From: Dactylis glomerata
Taxonomy: Eukaryota > Streptophyta > Magnoliopsida > Poales > Poaceae
Direction: 5' to 3'
Length of the DNA stretch: 64,000 nucleotides
Assembly (NCBI GenBank): GCA_007115705.1
Contig: QXEO01000553.1
Location: forward strand, 16,352,922-16,416,921
Every line of letters begins with the position of its first letter. The first letter of the stretch is position 1. Of this stretch, positions 58,099-64,000 are shown piece after piece. Both the position numbers and the translations under genes were made by a program. The notes beneath the pieces were generated by a model. That model worked only from the letters and a program-made list of their open reading frames with translations. It ran no database searches and was not told the origin of the DNA.

Positions 58099-59061
58099 AT
58101 GGCTTCATCCAGTATGATGGCCACCTCTGCATCGGAGGAGCATAATCCGGCCCAGGCACAAGGACGCTCCGGCTGGGAGGGGTCTAAGGTGACCCCGGCC
58201 GACATATCCTGGATTACAACCACCAGACGAGTCCCGGTCGGCATAGCATGCCGGCTACCTGCCGGTGAGATTGTGCCGGCACCTGAGGCCGGCGAACGCG
58301 TCGTCTTCATTTCTCATTTTGAGCGAGGCTTCGCTCTGCCGGCCAGCGACTTTTTCTGGGACTTCCTGGACAACTACGGCCTGCAGCCTCATCATCTGCC
58401 GGCAAACGCGGTGATGATTCTGTTGGCCTTCGCTGCTTTCTGCGAGGGCTATGCCGGCATTGAGCCCTTTGCCCAGGCATGGGCCAAATACTTTTAGCTG
58501 CGCAAACAGAGCGCCCAGGAACCCCGGAGCAAGGATGATCCGCCGGAAACCACCCAGGAAAAGAAGGATCGCCCCATGACCCAATGTGGCGCAGCCAACA
58601 TCATGTCCCGGAAAGGCTCTGACTTTCCAAAGATAGAATTGCTCGAGTCATGCAAGAAATGGCAGAAAAGCTTCTTCTATGTGAAGAACACCACGGATGC
58701 TGATCTGCTCAACCTGCCGCCATATGTGGATGAGCCACCTTTCGACATGAAGAACTGGACTTACAACCCCAAGAACATGGTGGGGCTGGTCAATGCCCTC
58801 CATCGGGTTAAGGGCGAGCTGCGGGATGCCGGCCTGACGCTGCAGGACATTGTTGCTTGCTTTATTAGCCGGCGCGTCTCTCCTCTACAGCGCCAGTCCC
58901 ACAAGATTTTTCAGATGAGCGGGGCCATGGACCCCACTCGACACTCCACGCATGAACTAAGCCCTGCCGACATTCTACGGCGGGTTAAAGACATCTGCAA
59001 GTCTTCGCAGGTCACCTTTGCCTGGGGCTTGAGCCATACAGCTGGGATCGCCCTGCCCTGA
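58099..59061 (+). pseudogene. PF04195-like leader protein with nonsense codon
   Basis: It starts MASSSMMATSASEEHNPAQA. The core SHFERGFALPASDFFWDFLD, NYGLQPHHLPANAVMILLAF, AAFCEGYAGIEPF is a clear PF04195 match. TAG at 58495 (AKYF*LRKQSAQEP) interrupts an otherwise continuous frame. That frame continues FPKIELLESCKKWQKSFFYV, YVDEPPFDMKNWTYNPKNM, IVACFISRRVSPLQRQSHKI and LSPADILRRVKDICKSSQ, and ends TGA at 59059 just before a donor-like AAG|GTAAAC. The same domain order is seen at 42373-43683. Function unknown. Confidence 0.75.
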
Positions 59062-59192
59062 AGGTAAACCTCTTTAGCCGATACTTCTGCGCTTAGCCCG
59101 ACATATCTGCTCTACCGATATATTTCTCTTGCCGATATATTTCTTGTCTCTGATCAAATTGTTCTATCCTTTGCAGAAGTTCAGCTTCCAGG

Positions 59193-59470
59193 CTATGGAG
59201 AACGCCCGATTTAGGATTGCCGCAGACCGCACTGTTCCGGATCCCGAAGATTCAGATCATGAGGACAAACTGCCAAAGAACACCCGTGTCGCTTCTGCCG
59301 CGGGTAAGGCCTCCTCATCCCGGCATTCAATTCAAGACCGGATTGATGATGATTCTGACGAGGAGATCCTGATGTACTATGACCCAATGCCACTTGCTTA
59401 TACCTTTCCTACGATCCCGTCCTCAGCTATCCCGGAAGAGGAAGTCGTCGACGCTGCCCCTCTAAATTAG
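59193..59470 (+). pseudogene. Continuation of the leader protein, second exon
   Basis: After a likely acceptor (CCTTTGCAG, about 59177) the frame reads MENARFRIAADRTVPDPEDS, DRIDDDSDEEILMYYDPMPL and ends with TAG at 59468. It is acidic and low in complexity, like the linker that follows the PF04195 core. More frame (KRGVKPQPEPPQ, then donor-like GGGTAATTTT and acceptor TTCTCAG near 59675) follows up to 59934. Confidence 0.45.
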
Positions 59471-59934
59471 GGACCTTCCTCTACCGGCGGTCGTGCCGGC
59501 CGGAAGCGCGGAGTGAAGCCCCAGCCTGAACCACCTCAAACTCATAAGAGACAGAAGATCGGCGTGCCCCAGCCCAAGAGGCAGAGACCTGTTGCTTCGG
59601 GGTAATTTTCTTCCCCTCATATTATTTCTGACATATTTCTCCTTCTGATTACTAACTTGCTCTTTTCCTTCTCAGGGCTCCTCTTGCGCCGGAACATGCC
59701 TCCAGTTCCAGTGCCAGCCCCAATGTTGATAAGCCGGCGTCTGCTGCACGCCCCGACATACCTGCTACCAGTCAGACCACCTCTCCGGCGCCGGCATCTT
59801 CGACCGCGCCCGAAAAGGCCTCTTCCCCGGCGAAGGATGATCCTCCGCTGGAACAAGACAACTCTGCCCCCGACGTCCACATGGACTCGGGGGCTCAACA
59901 AGATACTTCTGCCCCCGATGTCCACATGGACACG

Positions 59935-62900
59935 TGTGACGACCTCAAATTTGATAACAAATTCGAAGTGCCCGTTATGTATTCCACCGCAATCCCAGAA
60001 TCATTGTTGCGATATACATAACGTAGTTGGTAACCAGTTCCATAGACATTACAATACGATGATTCAAATACAATGGTCATATAGACCAAGTCATATTACA
60101 ACACAATATAGCAGCGGAAATAACGTCTTCGGCCCATGCCTTCTCCCTACAGGCAATTGGCGACTCACGGAGACGAGCTTAGTTCTGGTACTCTTCTTCA
60201 TACCCTTCCTCCTGGTATTCCTCCCCATAGTCTGGCCAAGTTGATAGCCAGGGACACAGCCGTGAGTACATTGGATGCACTCGCAAACCATCTTGTAAAT
60301 GAAAAGATGAAGTAGATATGCAAGGTTGGGTATAGTGGACTAAGCACTCAGTTGATTTGCAAAAGCTAGTTTTTATTTCCCAAGAATGCTCATTTGTAGA
60401 AAAGAGGTTTAGTTCTCTAAGTTCATTCTAAAGAGGAACTTCAATGTGTCAAGATCAAGGTCAAGTCATGTCAATTCAAGTTCATGTCCTTCACCAGGTT
60501 CACCCTTGTTATTTTTATTCTTGACAAAAGCCAGGTAGAGTTTGCCAACCGTCCATGACCGAGGACTCGGCTATTCGAATAGTTTGAAAACCTCTGCAGA
60601 GGGGTACACTTTACCCACAAGATTCGATACATCTGCCGGGAGAAATCCACGGTTCGCTATACACAAAGGTATGCGGCTTTCAGATAATCAAACAAATTCT
60701 TTCACTTGCTCATCCTAGTATAGGATCCTTCCCTAGAGCCCGGGATACGGACTTCCCGCTCCGGCGCCTCTAGTTATGCCCATCCCGGAGGCCGGGTTAG
60801 TGGAATCCACTTGGTCAAGAAGTATCCGCCCGTGGAGTCCTTCCATGAAGATTTTATGCAAGACCTCCCATACTAAGATCAACAAACTACGGATTAAGCC
60901 CCTTCCCATATAGGGGTAACGTGGTTGTACGGTATAGTTGGCACCCATGTACATCACTCGTTGTCAATTGAGAAATACATTTCATAGTTCTTAGTCCAGA
61001 TTATTTTCTTTCATAAAGCCATCATGTAGGAGCAAACTCCCAGTTCAAGTTTCAAGGTCAAGTCACCCCTTTCAAATGGGGTTCCTCCCGAGATAGCCTC
61101 AACTTTTATTAGCGACTAAGCAACTACATTGAGTGATAGTACTACTACTATGGTTGGATAAACTCAGCTTGATGCTCTTGATAACCAAGACATCAATATG
61201 CTTCTATCATTCTACTCTAGCAATTCAATCATGCAATTTACTTCTATCATTCTACTCTAGCAATTCAATCATGCAATTTACTAAAAACAAGTAGAATGCA
61301 ATATTAAAACTAGGTAGTGGGAGTATGAATCAAAAGATGGCTTGCCTTGGTTGGCAAAGTGTCCGGGGTTTTCTTCTTCTTCTTGATAATAATAATCCCC
61401 TCCAATATCCTCCTCGGCAACACTAGCGTCTAATAACGAACAAACACAAAACACACCATCACTTCACCAGACCAACAACACACCAAGCACACATCTTTGT
61501 TTGCTAACCCAGCATTTGTGTTGCATTGTTATGGGGTTGGATTGTAAGTTTTTCTTCTAAGTTTTTCTTCAAATGTGCAAGCTAGTTTCTCTACTAGGTA
61601 GCATAGGTGGTTCACTTGTGCAGCATTGGTGTTGATTTAGAGTTACTAAGGCAAGTTTAAGTGGGAATGATCCACTAAGTGAAATGGGTAAAGAGGGCAA
61701 TTAATTCTAAGTGTGCACTAGTGATCTATCATTTTATGCTAACAAATAGGTTTGGGTTAGGGTCTAAATGAGCACACTAATATGGTTTGGGGTAGATTAG
61801 TGTTGACTAACAGTAAGAGGGGTCATTAGTAAGTTCACATTTTAATTTTCATGATTATTGATGGCTTAAATAATTTTCTAGAAATCTTTCATTAATTCAC
61901 AAGCTATGGTCACACTATTCATATCCAATTTTATTCTTAACTGATTTTGAAATCTAACCAGTACTATTGGATAGAGTATTTTCTAAGCTTTCCAACGAAT
62001 ATTTATTTGCTAAATTTGGACTTATAAACTCTAGGAATTTAAGTTTGAAAATACCATTTGAAACAGTTTTGAAATAAAAGAAAAGGGCGGGAATTAATTA
62101 AAAATGATTCGGACCGAAACGTGAAACGAGCCGGGCCCTATTCCGAATCAAGCCGAACGGGCCGGCCCATACCGTTTCGCGCGGGGGAAAGGAAATAAAA
62201 ACGGGACTGACAGGTGGGGTCGCGATGTCAGATCTAATTACGAAACCCGAATCGGTATGCTATCGTCCGATCGCGATCCAACGGCTCAGGGTCTTTCTTC
62301 TTCCTCAGCACGGGCGGGATCTCACCTGCGAGCAGCGACGGCGTTCGACGGCGACGGCGGGGCGTAGAGGAAGCGAAACTCGACGGCGATGATCGGGATC
62401 GGCTGCGGTGCTCCTCCTCCTCCGATTCCCTGCAGAAGCTGGCCTCCAGGTGGTCGGACGTGGCGGCGCTCCGCCCGTCCAGTACTGCGCCGGCGAGGTC
62501 GGCTACGGCGAACTAGGGCACGAGGGAGTAAGCGGCGATGTCTGGGAGGTAGAGGGGAGTGCAGTGCGTTGCTTCGTTTGATCGCCGGGGGTTTATATAG
62601 GCCCAGGTGGCCGGGAGCAAGGCGACCAGAAACTCGACGCTGCGGGGGTCCTGGCGGCGTTGCAAGCTCGCTCCGGTCACGGCGGCCTCGGGGTGGTGCT
62701 GGGCTGGTGTCGACTCGGCTGCGGGGCGCTGTGGGTCTCCTCTGGCGCCTTCCAGACGGTCGGCATCGCGCGGGACAGTGGGTTCCTGGGAGGGGGTCCT
62801 GGGTGTGTTTCTCCTTCTCCCTCCTCTTCTCACGGCCTGGGTCGGGCCTGGGGGTACTGGACTCGACCGAGGCGCGGCCAGGGGGCATGGCTACAGCACT

Positions 62901-63556
62901 TGGCCGAGCTCGAGCAGTGCAGCACAGTGAAGTTTGGTTTGATTTAAATTCCTGCTGCCAGTGTTCGACGAAATGCTTCCAAGAACTCAAAATTCGAATT
63001 TTTCAAATTTGCCACTTTGGGTGCTCATCATATTGGATAAGGTACCCTGGCATATTTTTGATCTGGAGAAATAATGAGTTTTGCAAAAATTTATATTTCA
63101 AATTTGAAATGGTTTCTGTTTCAGATTCAAACTTTGGCTCAAGTTTGAGTAGTGTTCTGGTTTGAAATTTTGGTAGCTCCTTGTTGGTTGAGTTAGTCCA
63201 TAGCTTGGTTAAGCTCAACTAAAAGGTGAAACCTGCAGGTGAGCTGTAGATTTCTTAATATAAGGGCTCAAAGTGGTGTAGTCATTAACAGTTTCTAGAT
63301 CATATTAACTTTATCTCTTTCTTACCTATTTTTATTTTTGGTTCTTTTGGTTCCTAATATCTTTCTTAGTTGTTTCTATTGGTTCACTTAGAATTGTCTA
63401 ACCAATGCTCAAGCAAAAAGAACACACATAAAATCATAGAAATACAAATAAAGAGAATACATGTATGCATGCAATAATGAATAAAAAGTTTTATTTGGGT
63501 CCAATTTGTGGTACTTTATTTAATAAGACTTGGGTTACCATTTCTGGGTTGTTACA
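59935..63556 (-). repeat. 3' LTR of the right-hand chromovirus element
   Basis: On the + strand it runs TGTGACGACCTC...GGGTTGTTACA, about 3.6 kb. Immediately to the right is a polypurine tract (minus strand), so this is the 3' LTR of an element extending beyond the window. The TATA box is at 62591-62600 (minus). It aligns with 51174-57826 minus its Helitron. Long GC-rich open frames at 62322-63165 lie in the promoter/leader part and are not gene-like. Confidence 0.85.
61201..61280 (+). repeat. Perfect 40-bp tandem duplication in the LTR
   Basis: CTTCTATCATTCTACTCTAG plus the next 20 bases occur twice back to back (61201-61240, 61241-61280). The other LTR has one copy near 52420, so the duplication is specific to this copy. 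Confidence 0.95.
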
Positions 63557-63570
63557 ATCTTCCCCCCTTA
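63557..63570 (-). other. Polypurine tract of the right-hand chromovirus element
   Basis: On the minus strand TAAGGGGGGAAGAT directly precedes the LTR start TGTAACAACCC. Confidence 0.8.
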
Positions 63571-63599
63571 AAAAGAATCTCGTCCCCGAGATTCACTAA

Positions 63600-63995
63600 T
63601 TAAGAACTGAAAAGATGGGGAAATTCTTTCTGAAGGTAATCTTCTCGTTCCCAAGTGGCTTCCTCTTCGGTGTGATTACTCCACTGAACTTTCAGAAATT
63701 TGATGCTTCGGGTTCGAGTGGTTCGATAAGCTTCCTCGAGGATACGGATAGGCATTTCACGATAGGTCAAGTCCTTGTTGATGTCCACAGACCGGTGATC
63801 AATATTCTTGAAGACTTCGGGCTTCTCCGGAACTTCAAGACATTTCCGAAGTAACGACACGTGAAAGACATCGTGTACTTCAGACAATTCAGGGGGCATT
63901 TCCAACTGATAAGACACTTCTCCTCTGCGGTCTAGTATCTTGAAGGGTCCAATATATCTTGGGGCAAGCTTTCCTTTTACTTGGAATCTTTGCAT
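63600..63995 (-). CDS. Chromovirus integrase C-terminus with chromodomain (partial)
   Basis: The last 131 codons of a Ty3/gypsy polyprotein that enters from the right edge. LAPRYIGPFKILDRRGEVSY, LPPELS-like PPELSEVHDVFHVSLLRKCL is the integrase C-terminal GPY/F-type module. Residues about 80-128 (PIRILEEAYRTTRTRSIKFL, KVQWSNHTEEEATWEREDYL) form a chromodomain-like tail, which in Tekay/Del chromoviruses helps target integration to chromatin. The stop lies just before the polypurine tract. The start is outside the window, so the displayed Met is internal. Confidence 0.85.
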   Translation of the reverse strand: MQRFQVKGKLAPRYIGPFKILDRRGEVSYQLEMPPELSEVHDVFHVSLLRKCLEVPEKPEVFKNIDHRSVDINKDLTYREMPIRILEEAYRTTRTRSIKFLKVQWSNHTEEEATWEREDYLQKEFPHLFSS

Positions 63996-64000
63996 TCCCT

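Larger units (their letters stand above)
57827..59934 (+). mobile_element. 5' coding part of a third PF04195-type Gypsy element
   Basis: It is bounded by the two minus-strand chromovirus LTRs. It starts with non-coding leader (57827-58098), followed by exon-like frames 58099-59061, 59193-59470 and 59500-59934. The right chromovirus copy interrupts the last frame at 59934 (..DVHMDT). CG-rich codon use and many CCGG (GCCGGC) words set it apart from its AT-rich neighbours. Confidence 0.6.

Noticed and set aside
57827..59934. Internal region of one element flanked by its two LTRs (51174-57826 and 59935-63556)
   Set aside because: Both LTRs are minus-oriented. The left one has its PBS on its far (left) side and the right one its PPT on its far (right) side, so the middle is the insertion target of two separate elements.

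Overview
The window looks like nuclear DNA from a grass, most likely a Pooideae member. The evidence is the stacked LTR retrotransposons with the LTR start TGATACGTCTC, the chromovirus (Tekay/Del-like) LTRs of about 3.6 kb, the Helitron ends, and the Stowaway, PIF/Harbinger and hAT-like elements. I see no tRNA, rRNA or CRISPR locus. The only plausible host gene is a short B3-domain gene on the minus strand (25681-27173). Next to it lies a broken piece of an A1 aspartyl protease (about 24206-24320).

Layout. 1-9850: the 3' half of a non-coding Athila-like Gypsy derivative and its LTR (8213-9668), split by a 4.5-kb solo LTR (1764-6299, TSD CCATG). That solo LTR carries two sets of inverted repeats, including a tandem array of eight hairpin units whose stems co-vary (5105-5832). 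9850-20726: a Helitron 3' end (10381), a hAT-like element, an array of about 80-bp TTGTTCC repeats (12430-13680), two MITEs and AT-rich sequence. 18172-25000: two Helitrons with related 5' ends facing inward (18172 plus; 23466 minus), then the protease fragment. 25681-27752: the B3 gene and its upstream region. 27753-34339: a minus-strand Copia element with both LTRs, 20-23-bp flanking direct repeats, no visible primer-binding site and a damaged polyprotein. It sits a short way upstream of a Helitron 3' end at 34492.

34493-50412: Gypsy elements with a PF04195-like leader protein (42.4 and 47.9 kb), interrupted by members of the TGATACGTCTC family. One of these is a complete non-autonomous copy (35597-42178, TSD ACCCC) and one is truncated (48341-about 50412). 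50413-64000: two minus-strand chromovirus copies with long LTRs (51174-57826 and 59935-63556) flanking a third PF04195-like leader region (57827-59934). A 3.1-kb Helitron lies inside the first LTR, and the second LTR shows the empty site.

The genes do not form a pathway. The biology here is nested transposition, and paralogous copies inside the window let several insertions be checked directly. Domain names come from recognisable motifs, not database searches. Identity and homology statements are by-eye comparisons.
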